Shown here piece after piece: positions 23,304 to 33,496 of a DNA stretch of 64,000 bases. Below the pieces are notes generated by a model, which did no database searches, was not told the DNA's origin, and saw only the letters and a program-made list of their open reading frames with translations. Positions within the stretch are counted from its first letter, which is position 1, and each line of letters begins with the position of its first letter. This DNA comes from Oegoconia quadripuncta. Lineage: Eukaryota > Arthropoda > Insecta > Lepidoptera > Autostichidae. Both the position numbers and the translations under genes were made by a program. The DNA lies in contig OX438743.1 in NCBI GenBank assembly GCA_949316235.1, forward strand, positions 38,161,242-38,225,241, read 5' to 3'.

Positions 23304-23500
23304 GTGAGTTTTGTTTCGACTTAACTTTACTACCGCGTTCACGTTTACGTGACGATGTGTATGGATAAATGTGCAGCGCCTCTAGCGGATAGTTTGCAAA
23401 ACAATTTTTTTCATAGGGACTTTTTTCGTAAACGCGAACGCGATGGTAAATTTAAAAACGAGACAAAACTCACACTTCGCACACTAGACAACCTTTCAAA
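23240..23500. mobile_element. Inverted-repeat element (MITE-like)
   Basis: Inner arms 23301-23353 and 23428-23480 are imperfect reverse complements of about 52 bp (AGTGTGAGTTTTGTTTCG against its complement). Outer short arms GAGAAGGTTGTCTG and AGACAACCTTTC lie at 23240 and about 23488. The left side appears to contain an extra 40-50 bp relative to the right. Confidence 0.5.
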
Positions 23501-24011
23501 ACCGACTGACTGTGTTTAGTTACTTGAACAATCCAATGATATTAACCGCAAATAATGTTTGTCTCGTAATAATTTCACACACGGGATTTGATTAATGATT
23601 TTCATATTTATTCCTTCTCGTGTGCCACATTACTTCCCTTCGTGGCTTTCAAGAATGTAGGCCACCGGGAAGTCATAGAAGCTATAGCCGGGACTACCAT
23701 TGACTTATATTATTATGCTTTGAAAATTACAAGTAACGTATACTTCACAGCCTCAAAGATACGAGCGCCAAAACATCCTTTACTCTATGGCGCGCCGTTA
23801 CAGCATCCTCCTAATAAAGACAAGTGTGCAGCAAAGTATACAATTGCAGGGGAGTTTTAATGGACTTTAAAAACGTGCTGCTGCCCTTGCTGCCTTTAAC
23901 TGAAATTAGAGTAGAGCAGTAAGCCATAATTACATTAGATAATGTATACATATTATGGATACTAATGACACAATTATAATAATAATCGTATAATGTTATA
24001 ATTTAGAAAAA

Positions 24012-24619
24012 AAATCCCACCAAAAACATTCTGTAAAAAACTAGCCAAGTCTCGATGGAGCTGCTTGATTATCTCTAAAAAGTAATGAAATCTATACAAA
24101 GTCGTGCCAAGTGTAAGGTTCCTTACTGCGATTTCTTTATTATTATAGTTAATGTTGTGTGACTTGGCCGTTGAAGGGTACACAGGGGTACAAAACCAGG
24201 TGCTCCATGACACCATTGCTATTAATGTTATTAATTATGTTATTAAGAATGTTCAACGGCAAACTATTAGCGAATAATCTGTGTGGCATTTACATAACAT
24301 TCTTTATACGTTAGTGGCTTTATCAAGCCTACAATTGACTGGTTATTGAATCAACGTTTTCCAAGTGGCAATTTTCCATCGTCAATGCGTAGCGGTTCTG
24401 GCGACAGATTGGTGCAATGGTGTCATGGAGCACCTGGTTTTGTACCCCTGTGTACTTCAACGGCCAAGTCACACAACATTAACTATAATAATAAAGAAAT
24501 CGCAGTAAGGAACCTTACACTTGGCACGACTTTGTATAGATTTCATTACTTTTTAGAGATAATCAAGCAGCTCCATCGAGACTTGGCTAGTTTTTTACAG
24601 AATGTTTTTGGTGGGATTT
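24012..24619. mobile_element. Fold-back element with about 208-bp arms
   Basis: Arms 24012-24219 and 24414-24619 are almost perfect reverse complements (the only indel I noticed is 2 bp, near 24175), separated by about 194 bp. Outer ends read AAATCCCACC / GGTGGGATTT. No transposase. The right end touches the RT fragment at 24620. No clear target duplication, so either a fold-back transposon or an inverted duplication. Confidence 0.75.
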
Positions 24620-25236
24620 CACTTCTTTTTGTAGGCACCTTGAGGCACTCCAGCCTCGATGACGCGCTCCGGCGACAGGGCGTCTTCCACCGCTACTTGG
24701 AAACGCCGGTCTGCAAGGAAGGTGGCCACCGTCTTGACGACTCGCCTCGGAGTCGTAGACGTGGACAGCTTGTACAGCAGGCCTTGGTGCCAGACGCGGT
24801 CGAACGCTTTCTCCATGTCGAGAAGTACTGCCACTGTGCGCTCCCTCCTGTTGAGGGCGACGGCCGTGTGGTGCAGTACTTTCGTCAGCTGCAACGTGGT
24901 TGAGTGCTCTGCCCTGAAGCCGAACTGCTCATCATCAAGTAGTTTCTCGAACACCTTTGAGATGGTCGGCAGGAGTGTGATGGGTCGATAGCTTTCGGGT
25001 TTCATAATATTCTTACCGGGTTTCGGCAGCATGATGACGCGGCCGAGCTTCCAGTTGGTCGGAAAGTGACCCGTTCTCAGGATCCCGTTGAATAGCCGCG
25101 TCACACCTGCCACCGCACGCGGCAGCAGGTGACGCAGCGCCTCGTTGGTGATCTTATCTGGTCCCGGGGCTTTACGAAGCTTCGTCTTGTGGATCATGCG
25201 TTTCACATGTAACGCGGCCGGTTGCCACTTTGCCAT
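24620..25236 (-). pseudogene. Jockey-type reverse transcriptase fragment
   Basis: 205 codons of RT in one frame on the minus strand: KLRKAPGPDKITNEALRHLL, then SYRPITLLPTISKVFEKLL, EQFGFRAEHSTTLQLTK, VAVLLDMEKAFDRVWHQGLL and GVPQG. The segment between FEKLL and EQFGF is shorter than usual, indicating a small internal deletion. The protein stops right after GVPQG because the fold-back at 24619 begins there, so the catalytic ADD motif is missing. The endonuclease and C-terminus are absent. The clade is judged from motif wording. It is GC-rich compared with its flanks and distinct from the LINE at 8-10 kb. Confidence 0.85.
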
Positions 25237-25391
25237 ATAAGGTTATCGGAAAAACAAAACGTAAGCGCGTTTTAAAATACAGTCAACGCCATCTAGCGAC
25301 GCGTGCGGGTATCACCGCCACTCTTAGCCAATGCATTATATTTTGACCAAATTTTCGTTTGTTTATTTAATTTGTGTAATGTTCGAGTAGA

Positions 25392-25975
25392 ATAAAATTA
25401 ATCGTTTGACTATTTCTTCTTGTAAACTTGTAATAAGTATAAGTAAGTATAAGTATAAAAGCCAGTCTAGTCTTATCCAGAGTTTTCCTTTAATTTTATT
25501 TATATTCGTATTAAAAGCAGAAGGGGAGGCATTCGCCCAGCAGTGGGACGCTATAGGCTAGATTAAATTAGAAGATGTGTCCCACTAGGCTGGACAGTCG
25601 ATTTTTTTATGTACCAATAGTAGAAGGGGGCATTACCATATCTCTAATACAGCTGGGACCAGCTGAGGGTTCTTCGTCAGATATAAAGTTAATCGTTCGA
25701 CTATTTCTTCTTGTAAACTTGTAAGTATAAGTATAAAGGCCAGTGTAGTCTTATCCTGAGTTTTCCTGCAATTTTATTTATATGCGTATTATAAGCAGAA
25801 GGGGAAGCATGCGCCCAGCAGTGGGATGCTATAGGCTAGATTAAATTAGAAGACGTGTCCCACTACGCTGGATTTTTGCAATGACAGTCGATTTTTCTAT
25901 GTACCAATAGTAGAAGGGGGCATTACCATATCTCTAATGCAGCTGAGACCAGCTGAGGGTTCTTCATCAGATACT
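25392..25975. repeat. Tandem duplication, two units of about 291 bp
   Basis: Unit 1 starts with TTAATCGTTTGACTATTTC at 25398, unit 2 with TTAATCGTTCGACTATTTC at 25689. Both run through GCCCAGCAGTGGGA and ACCAATAGTAGAAGGGGGCA to GCTGAGGGTTCTTC. Unit 2 carries a small insertion (TTTTTGCAATGA) before the CAGTCGATTTTT phrase. Differences are scattered, so the duplication is not very recent. Confidence 0.85.
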
Positions 25976-26227
25976 TCAGACCTTCGATTTTTGACATCAA
26001 ATGAAGCGGCCCACCAAGTTGAATATTTTTTGTAAAGGCGGTATATGTCGATCTCTAATAGTTTGGTGGGGCTCTTGTGTTTCCTAATCAGGGTCACCAG
26101 GTACTCCAGATCTTCGATTATCCTAGTTTTTATAGTTTTCCCTTTATGTGGCCATTGAACCATAACTCTGTACCAAATTTCAGCTCTCTGAGTTTATGGG
26201 AAGTACTAGTTCTATTTTGATGATCAT

Positions 26228-26254
26228 GAGTGAGTGAGTGAGTGAGTGAGTGTC
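26228..26254. repeat. (GTGA)n microsatellite
   Basis: About six GAGT units in tandem after GATCAT. Confidence 0.9.
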
Positions 26255-28143
26255 ATAAATGCGAAACTTTGCTTTCGCTTAACTTCGGAACTAAATGACC
26301 TACAGACTTGAAATTTTTGATTTTAAGTATGTGATTATAGCTTACTGGATGACGAAAATTTCTGCGTTCTAGTCTTATCCAGAGGTTCTAAAATAGGGGC
26401 CTGAAAATGCGGCGAAATGATTCCAGTAAAGGATGGTACGGCAGTGTTTGCTTCGCGCTCGACTTGGCGGGGGCACTGCCGTGCCCCCAGATGTAATTAT
26501 TACATTTTTAATTTGAATTTAAATTTTAAATTGTAATTTTAATTTTTAATGTAAATTGATATGGGACAAGTTCCTGCAACAAAGATTTTTTTTTAATATA
26601 ATTACGCCTTGACTACGTATTATATGTGAGGCTCATATTCAGGAGTACCCAGGTATAAATGCAGTGCACGATACACATACGTAAAGTCACGCCTGTGTTG
26701 TAGTAGTAGTCAGTAACAATAATCTTCCACCTCTTTCACTTCACTCATATAATTAATTGTCAATGTACTCTCGTCAGTCGTGAATGTTGCCTAGTCTGCG
26801 CTGGTCCGAAAGCTAGACGATATCTTTCAATCGCAGCAGAGCGGTTCCTTTTCCTTGTCTGAAAATTTCTGCGATGGGTATAGATTTCTTGTTTCGGATA
26901 ATGCTGAATTAGTCTTCTTAAAAATTTATAAAAAATATTAATTTCTATACTTATTTCACAACCACAACACATTCCATACCAATATGATAAATGAGGAAGT
27001 CTGTCCATCTGATTTTCACGCCTGAACTACTGAACGATCATTTTTTTTTATGTATATAGAATCAATAGAATCAACGCATGAAGCAGAATTGTAGGTTGTA
27101 GAGTGGGTTCACATGCCGCGAAATACGATTAAACCAATAATTTATTTATTCATCATATTGAAATTTGACGGAGATAGCCTGGGGTACGGAGATGGACATA
27201 GGCTTATTTTCACCCTGAAAAAGTCCGCAATAAAGTAATTTCACGCAGGAGAAGCCACAAGTAAGAAACCTAGTAACAATATTAATAGTCATAATCACGA
27301 AAAGGACAAAGAAATTACTGCTCTTCACCGCTGCTTTGGGAGATATCGTCAAGCTTTTGGACTGGGTTGGACTACGTATTAACGAAAACGAGTAGATAGT
27401 ATCACTTATCGTCGTTTTGCTGATAACCTAACCTTAGTGAACATAGACCTGACAAGAGACATCATCAATGCAGTCTATTGTATCCTGTCCTATACCTGTA
27501 TTTGTTTAGAACCCTGCACCTGAAGATATAGACAAATTCGTCTAAAAAATTTGGGATAAATTGCTAGGGCCAACTTTCTGGAAAGAAATGAAAAGGTGAG
27601 TCTATCCCCTATGGGCAGCGTAGGAGAACTACGCAATATGTTCTCAACCCCCTTTATATTTCCTTCTGTAAGTGTTACTAAAGAACGCGCATCACCATAA
27701 TTAATCCACACACATACGAATCTATATAAATGGCACATATTCAGTCATCTATCCTTCCCTACGGTTATTACAAGGATGTAAGACTTTTAAATGAACCCAC
27801 ATTCTGTAATCCTACCCAAGCCAGTTCCACAAGTACCACCTCTGTGTTTGTTTAAAAGAACTCGCCGCCTTTGCACTGCCTTGAAGGAAGTTTTAAAATT
27901 GAATTTACTCTGCTGGATTTAAACGGACATTTCCACAGATAAAATAGCTAGTGATGCCTAGAGGTCTACAGATAGAATTAACTGTTTTCTTGGTTATCAG
28001 TACATTAAAGAAATTATTTTAAAAAAGTGGAATCCTAGTCATAATCTTAAATGGCACATTAACTTCTAGTGTCTGGTTTAATGTTGGTAGGAATAACAGT
28101 ATTCCTAGTTATAATAACCGTTATAATAATAAGTAATAGTTAA
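26255..28143. other. No supported gene left of the LINE
   Basis: Short ORFs only. 26400-26500 has a GC-rich phrase (GGCGGGGGCACTGCCGTGCC) that is self-complementary and probably part of an old repeat. 27470-27560 shows nothing recognisable. Confidence 0.45.
27150..27273 (+). repeat. Dispersed repeat P, degenerate copy
   Basis: GAAATTTGACGGAGATAGCC, then CCGCAATAAAGTAATTTCAC and CAGGAGAAGCCACAAGTAAG, recognisable but strongly diverged. Confidence 0.45.
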
Positions 28144-28238
28144 CCGCCTCCGTGGCTCAATGTAAACAATTTGGGTTTACGATTCGGAGGTCGCGGGTTC
28201 GATCCCCAGCGGGCTAATGTTTAAGTACTCGGTTTGGT
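28144..28238 (+). mobile_element. Family C SINE, tRNA-like head (5' part, split by LINE)
   Basis: The head contains GTGGCTCAATGTAAAC and a B-box-like GGTTCGATCCCCAGC. It stops at the LINE junction 28238 in the middle of a phrase, and the remainder resumes at 32587. Head and tail join exactly into the phrase seen uninterrupted in the copies at 18.5 and 19.6 kb. Confidence 0.85.
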
Positions 28239-28293
28239 CCGGCCTTGACCGTGATCGCGAGCGCATGCAAGGTTGTTAACCTCTGCTACGACG

Positions 28294-29673
28294 ATGGATA
28301 ACGCATCGAAAAGATTAAAATGTTCGAATTGCAATATAGTCATTTGTGAAGTTTTGGCGTTTGTTCAAAATAAAATCGATGTTATGACGGAAGAAAGCCT
28401 CATACAGATATGTGAAAGTGCTTTTACTTCGGAAGAAATTGAAGTAGCGAAATCGTTACTATTTGAATCGGTGAGTAAGCGACAGAAGACCAGGAAACGT
28501 CAAGGGAAGACCTTGCGGAATATCGAGGACATCATCTGCTTGTTTAAAGAAACGGATCCCGAACAGGTACCCATTTTTGTAGCAAAACATTTAGAGAAAC
28601 TTCCGCCCGTTACGTTCGACCATATCGATGTGACGCCCTTACTCAAGAGAATAGTCCTTTTAGAGAAATTTATGCATGACATTCAATATAACTATGTGTC
28701 TAAAACAGAATTAAACGAACAAATGCCAGGATATTACAAAACTAATTCATTTTTAATGCAAGAACAAAATGTTATTAGTAAAAGGGGGGGTGGATTTAAT
28801 AATATGTTTGACAGTGGACCGATGGCACTATCTACGTCATGCAATAATATATCATTCACCGACGAGGCCAACGAGCCCGGGGAGTGTGTATCTCTTTCCC
28901 GTGAGTCAATGAACAAATCTATGCGTTCTTGTCACTCATCGCCCATTAATGAGGTAGGGATGAATGAGAAGGTGCAACTGCCGGTGAAAGGTGACTGCAA
29001 TACAGAGAGTAAGAGCGAGACGGCAGGTGAGTTCACTTTGCGCCGTAACAATGACACTGATAATACAGCGCGACCGGTTCTAGCGAAAGTGAATGGAACA
29101 GCTGTCGAGCGCACGGGCACGAATGTAAATACTGTTATTGTTAATGATAAGGAGACCGATAATATAACTAATAAGGTGCTGTCATCGCCGAAACGCGTCT
29201 CCTTTGCCGAGGTTATTCAGACAGAGGGTGAATGGAAGGTGCAAAAGAAAAGTGAAGAATGGCATTTGGTACAGAGACAGAGATTTAAAAATCGTTTAAT
29301 TAGTCAGAGGGGCAGTGCTGTGGCTGATTCAAATGAAAATAACTGTAGGTTCAAAGCAGCGGAAACGAAAGTGCCTTTATTTATATCTAACGTACATAGG
29401 GATGTATCCGAACAAGATATTATTAATTACATATTCGAGAAAACGCGAGAAACAGTTTCGTTAGTAAAAATCAAAATGAAGCACGAAAGGAACTATAACG
29501 CCTATAAGTTATATGTAACCAAATATAAAATCGCCACGTTCTTGGATGACAAACTATGGCCATCGGGCATATCGTTCAGGCGTTTTGTAAACTTTCACGA
29601 GAGGAGAGAAAAGAGCAAAGGCGATGAAGATGTAAATTGTAGTTTAGAACGGCCAATTAATAATAACATATGA
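28294..29673 (+). CDS. LINE ORF1 protein, nucleic-acid-binding/chaperone type (459 aa)
   Basis: First protein of the 28.2-kb LINE, expected to coat the element RNA in a ribonucleoprotein particle. The ATG at 28294 (context ACGACGATGG) is chosen as start. The frame is open a few codons further upstream but without an ATG. The N-terminal part (about residues 10-130) starts with cysteines at 10, 13 and 18 and contains the phrase PPVTFDHIDV, a pattern I know from ORF1 of arthropod CR1-group LINEs. A low-complexity, Ser/Asn/Thr-rich middle follows. The C-terminal domain (about residues 361-435, from VPLFISNVHRD to GISFRRFV) has the look of an RRM-like or esterase-free RNA-binding fold. No CCHC zinc knuckles are visible. 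The stop codon overlaps the ORF2 start as ATGA, pointing to translation of ORF2 by termination-reinitiation. Function is inferred from family pattern, not from a specific match. Confidence 0.85.
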   Translation: MDNASKRLKCSNCNIVICEVLAFVQNKIDVMTEESLIQICESAFTSEEIEVAKSLLFESVSKRQKTRKRQGKTLRNIEDIICLFKETDPEQVPIFVAKHLEKLPPVTFDHIDVTPLLKRIVLLEKFMHDIQYNYVSKTELNEQMPGYYKTNSFLMQEQNVISKRGGGFNNMFDSGPMALSTSCNNISFTDEANEPGECVSLSRESMNKSMRSCHSSPINEVGMNEKVQLPVKGDCNTESKSETAGEFTLRRNNDTDNTARPVLAKVNGTAVERTGTNVNTVIVNDKETDNITNKVLSSPKRVSFAEVIQTEGEWKVQKKSEEWHLVQRQRFKNRLISQRGSAVADSNENNCRFKAAETKVPLFISNVHRDVSEQDIINYIFEKTRETVSLVKIKMKHERNYNAYKLYVTKYKIATFLDDKLWPSGISFRRFVNFHERREKSKGDEDVNCSLERPINNNI

Positions 29674-32471
29674 TGGATAACTGTAGCAAAATAATTAGTT
29701 TCAACTGCAAATCCATGAAGAGATCTTTAGAAGGTATCAGAGAGTTATGTCGAACAGCGGATGTGGTAGCCCTTCAGGAGACGTGGCTGCTGCCACACGA
29801 TCTACCGCTGCTCAACACGATCGATGACTATTTCGGGTGCACCGGCACGTCAGCGGTCGACACTGCCACGGGTATACTCAGCGGGAGACCGTATGGTGGC
29901 GTTGCGTTGTTGTGGCGTAAGAGTGCGTTTGAGTCTGTGTCAGTGATAGAATGTAATAACGTGCGGGTGTGTGCGATAAGGGTAACTGTGTGCGGTAGCT
30001 CAGCAGTACTCTTTAGTATATATATGCCTACAAACTCGTACGACAACTTACCCGAATTTACCGCGTGTTTTGGTGCGATTCGATCGGTAATTGAAGTTGA
30101 GGAGAACAATGGAGTTGAGGCTTTTTATATGTTGGGCGATTTTAATGCCCACCCGAATGAGTTGTTTTTTAATGAAATGTTAAAGTTTTGTGTAGATCTT
30201 GATTGGCTGTGCATAGATTTAAATATGTGTCCTAAAACTACATACACATTTTATAGTGATGCTCATGGTTGTAACAGATGGTTGGACCACTGCATTGTCA
30301 CGGAGTCAGCACGAAACTCAGTCGTTAGGGTGACGGTACGGTATGACGTGTATTGGTCGGACCACTATCCAATCGTAGTAGAATGTAATTTGAATAAGCT
30401 TATGCCTCGAATTAATGATCTAGTACCGGACAGACCTGTGAACCGTGTTTTATGGGGAGAAAGGCAGGTTAAGCAAATTAATCAGTACCATGACATCTGT
30501 CATTCTAAATTACGGCAGATAGACTTTCCACGGGAGTTGAGTGAATGTTGTGATGGTTTTTGTACTAACAAGGAACATCATTCGGTTCTTGATAGACTAT
30601 ATGCGAGCATTATTAATACACTATCATGCGCAGCCATTCAAACATATAGAAAAAAGTGTTGTAGGAAGGGGGGATATGTTATTGGATGGAATAAGCACGT
30701 AGCGGGCCCACATCGGGAGGCGAGGCTTCAATTTCAACTGTGGAACTTAGCTGGGAGACCAGCTAATGGTCGAATCTTTGCGGGGATGTCGGAGGCGAGG
30801 AAACATTTTAAATCTAAACTAAAATGGTGTCAGGATAGACAAGAACAATTTAAAATGGATATCCTTGCGTCCGACCACTCCTCCAAAAATTTTAAAAATT
30901 TTTGGAAAAACACCAACAAATTGAATGTGAGGCCTGGCCTCCCGGTGAGAGTCGGTGGTTATGCTGATCACATGAACATTGCTGAGGCTTTTAGAGAGCA
31001 CTTTACTGTGCGGTCGCCCTTGGGTCCCGCGTCTGACGGTGTGCGAGATGATGAGCGCATTGTGACGGGACAGAATATTAAGATACCTGCAAAGAGTGTG
31101 GAGAAAATTATTAGGAAAATGCAGCGTGGAAAATCTCCTGGTCACGATGGGCTCAGCATTGAGCATTTTAAATATGCGGGAGTTCATCTGCCGCGAGTGC
31201 TGTCTATGTTTTTCAGTCTGTGCATAGGTCACTCGTATTTGCCGGAGCCTTTAATGCGGACCATAGTCGTTCCGATAGTTAAAAATAAGACGGGTGATAC
31301 GTCCGATATAAGTAATTATAGGCCCATCTCACTTGCCACGACAGCGGCTAAGGTACTTGACAGTGTGGTGAATAGTCGCCTCTCCGAACAAGTTGAGTTG
31401 CACGACGCCCAGTTCGGGTTCAAAGCAGGAGTCTCAACAGAAAGCGCTATTCTGACTCTGAAACGCACTGTCATGTACTACACAGCGAGGAGGACGCCGG
31501 TATACGCGTGCTTCCTTGACTTGTCGAAAGCTTTCGATCTGGTTGCATATGATACTCTGTGGGACAAGCTCGGGGACGCGGGTGTATCGGCGCAGTATAC
31601 CGCCCTCCTGAAATACTGGTACTCTAACCAGAAGAACCGAGTGAGGTGGGCTGGTACTCTGTCGGATGAGTACAGACTGGAATGCGGAGTGAGACAGGGG
31701 GGGTTAAGCTCGCCTCTGTTATTTAATTTATATATAAACCAGCTTATCGAGCGACTGAGTAGTACACATGTCGGCTGTCACGTTGACAACATGTCTGTCA
31801 ACAATATAAGCTACGCAGACGATATGGTGCTGCTCAGTCCATCGATAGGTGGGTTGAGAAAGTTGTTGGTAACCTGCGAGGCGTATGCGGAGGAACACGG
31901 CTTAAAATACAATGCGAGGAAAAGTGAGCTTCTTATATTTAAAGCTCCCAAGCAGCAGCCGCGTAGTGTTCCGCCCATATGTCTTAATGGCGTACCACTA
32001 AATATTGTAAATAGTTTTAGGTACCTCGGCCACATTGTCACGAGTGATCTAAGGGACGACGAAGATATTGAGAGAGAGCGCAGGGCGTTGGCAGTAAGGA
32101 GCAATATGCTTGCCCGTAGGTTCGCTCGTTGTACCACAGAAGTTAAAGTAACACTTTTTAAAGCGTACTGCCAATCCTTCTACACGAGCGGCCTATGGGT
32201 GTCATACACGCGCCGAGCTTACAACGTCCTGCGTGTTCAGTTTAATAATGCCTTTAGGATGCTGTTGGGACTACCATGGCGCTGTAGCGCGTCGGGAATG
32301 TTCGCGGAGGCTCGCACGGATGGTTTTCATGCTATCATGCGGAAAAAAGCGGCCTCCTTGCTGAAGCGCTTACATGGTAGTGACAACAGCATTCTGAAAA
32401 TGATCGCTGGCAGAACGGACTGCCCCTTCCAGAGATGCTGGGTGGCGACGGTCATAGGACTTAATAAGTAA
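29670..32471 (+). CDS. LINE ORF2: APE endonuclease plus reverse transcriptase (933 aa)
   Basis: The enzyme that nicks target DNA and copies element RNA into the nick (target-primed reverse transcription, in the nucleus). The endonuclease spans about residues 5-240: QETW at 36-39 (catalytic Glu37), GDFNAH at 156-161, LDH at 205-207 and SDHYP at 230-234, i.e. the conserved apurinic-endonuclease-like residues are present. The RT spans about residues 470-790: NYRPISL at 549-555, FLDLSKAFD at 615-623 (first catalytic Asp), RQGG at 675-678, and SYADDM at 714-719 carrying the Asp pair 717/718. SFRYLGHIV follows at 782-790. A Cys/Arg-containing C-terminal tail has no RNase H domain. Length and order fit the CR1/Jockey group. 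The ATG at 29670 overlaps the ORF1 stop by 4 nt. No inactivating change is visible. Base composition is more GC-rich than the flanks. Confidence 0.92.
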   Translation: MMDNCSKIISFNCKSMKRSLEGIRELCRTADVVALQETWLLPHDLPLLNTIDDYFGCTGTSAVDTATGILSGRPYGGVALLWRKSAFESVSVIECNNVRVCAIRVTVCGSSAVLFSIYMPTNSYDNLPEFTACFGAIRSVIEVEENNGVEAFYMLGDFNAHPNELFFNEMLKFCVDLDWLCIDLNMCPKTTYTFYSDAHGCNRWLDHCIVTESARNSVVRVTVRYDVYWSDHYPIVVECNLNKLMPRINDLVPDRPVNRVLWGERQVKQINQYHDICHSKLRQIDFPRELSECCDGFCTNKEHHSVLDRLYASIINTLSCAAIQTYRKKCCRKGGYVIGWNKHVAGPHREARLQFQLWNLAGRPANGRIFAGMSEARKHFKSKLKWCQDRQEQFKMDILASDHSSKNFKNFWKNTNKLNVRPGLPVRVGGYADHMNIAEAFREHFTVRSPLGPASDGVRDDERIVTGQNIKIPAKSVEKIIRKMQRGKSPGHDGLSIEHFKYAGVHLPRVLSMFFSLCIGHSYLPEPLMRTIVVPIVKNKTGDTSDISNYRPISLATTAAKVLDSVVNSRLSEQVELHDAQFGFKAGVSTESAILTLKRTVMYYTARRTPVYACFLDLSKAFDLVAYDTLWDKLGDAGVSAQYTALLKYWYSNQKNRVRWAGTLSDEYRLECGVRQGGLSSPLLFNLYINQLIERLSSTHVGCHVDNMSVNNISYADDMVLLSPSIGGLRKLLVTCEAYAEEHGLKYNARKSELLIFKAPKQQPRSVPPICLNGVPLNIVNSFRYLGHIVTSDLRDDEDIERERRALAVRSNMLARRFARCTTEVKVTLFKAYCQSFYTSGLWVSYTRRAYNVLRVQFNNAFRMLLGLPWRCSASGMFAEARTDGFHAIMRKKAASLLKRLHGSDNSILKMIAGRTDCPFQRCWVATVIGLNK

Positions 32472-32586
32472 ATAGAAATCTAATTAAACTAACAATATAC
32501 TAACCTATACCTAAGCACCATTGTTACTAACACTAACGAAAATATGGACTAAGTCTGAAATAAAGTTTTATTTAATTTAATTTAAT
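32472..32586 (+). other. LINE 3' UTR and (TTTAA)n tail
   Basis: Short untranslated tail of the 28.2-kb LINE. It contains AATAAAG near 32559 and ends in repeated TTTAA units (about 32563-32586). It is not poly(A), which agrees with CR1-group elements that end in microsatellites. Confidence 0.75.
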
Positions 32587-32818
32587 TTTGGTTGATGGTA
32601 GGGCATTTTAAACGTCCGCCTGGCTTGCTACCACCATCTTATCTAAATCTGCCGTCAAGCAACAATGTCAATAGCATTGTTGTGTTCCGGTTGTCAGAGA
32701 TAAGATAGCCAGTCCCCCAAATGTGTTGGGGTTTCCGGGTCAGTACGCTTCCACCTTCGACTTCATCTTCACTTAACATCAGGTGTGACTAAGGTCAAGT
32801 ACCAACCCGTTGTGCATT
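32587..32818 (+). mobile_element. Family C SINE, body and 3' end (split by LINE)
   Basis: Begins TTTGGTTGATGGTAGGGC and continues through ATTGTTGTGTTCCGGTTG and AACATCAGGTGTGA to the GTGCAT 3' end. It is the downstream half of the SINE whose head lies at 28144-28238. Confidence 0.85.
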
Positions 32819-33496
32819 ATATAATATATTCTGCAGGGTTATTACAACTTATTTGAGGAAACATGGCTGATATTTCCATGCTCTATATACTTAATATAAA
32901 ATCGAATGGTCATTCACAGACTCAAAGTCAATAAAGTGTTATTTTGTAAATTATAAAAGTAAAGACTAAACACAGAATCTGGATATAAAGCTGAAATTTG
33001 GCAGGTATAAGTTTGAGACGTCCGCTAAGAATGGATTTTGCGAAATTCTCTTACGAACGGGAAATTTTAAACAGGAAAAACTTTTACAGGTAAGATTTAC
33101 ATTTATTTTGAGAATCACGCAGACGAAGTCGCGAGTAGAAAGCGCTGATTTCTAATATTTTATTGTATGTAATGCGTTTTTCATTACGACCTTTTACATG
33201 TTCGCTGGCTTTCCCTGTGTTGAGGCTGGCATAGTGGGTACTTCCTTCTTATCTGTGCGGATAAAACACTACAAGAAAAAAAGCGATGGCGAAAGTCGAT
33301 AGAGGTGAAACCGCTACAAAAATGCGATATTAGCAAAACGCTACAAAACAACAGCGTTCGAGAAATGTATCTATTGAATTGAAATTCGACTCGGAAAAAC
33401 GTTAATCATAAGGAAATAACCCTCTTGAGGTATCTAACAAAGCATCAAGTCACTACGAAACTCGAAAAAAATTGTTTCGTGTAGGTTTTCGTATTA

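Larger units (their letters stand above)
28239..32586 (+). mobile_element. Full-length two-ORF non-LTR retrotransposon (LINE), CR1/Jockey group
   Basis: A 4.35-kb element with a very short 5' leader, ORF1, an overlapping ORF2 with endonuclease and reverse transcriptase, a short 3' UTR with an AATAAA-like signal, and a (TTTAA)n-type tail ending at 32586. It interrupts a family C SINE: the SINE head ends at 28238 and the body resumes at 32587-32593. The 6-bp string TTTGGT flanks both sides (28233-28238 and 32587-32592) and is the likely target-site duplication. Both ORFs are free of stops and frameshifts, so the copy looks young and possibly competent. The clade is inferred from the protein pattern (APE endonuclease, no RNase H, CR1-group ORF1 domain, microsatellite tail). 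Daphne-like is my best guess, but related CR1-group clades cannot be excluded. Confidence 0.9.

Noticed and set aside
24346..24903. 185-codon plus-strand ORF across the fold-back and RT fragment
   Set aside because: It crosses the junction of two unrelated elements and is antisense to the RT in its second half.
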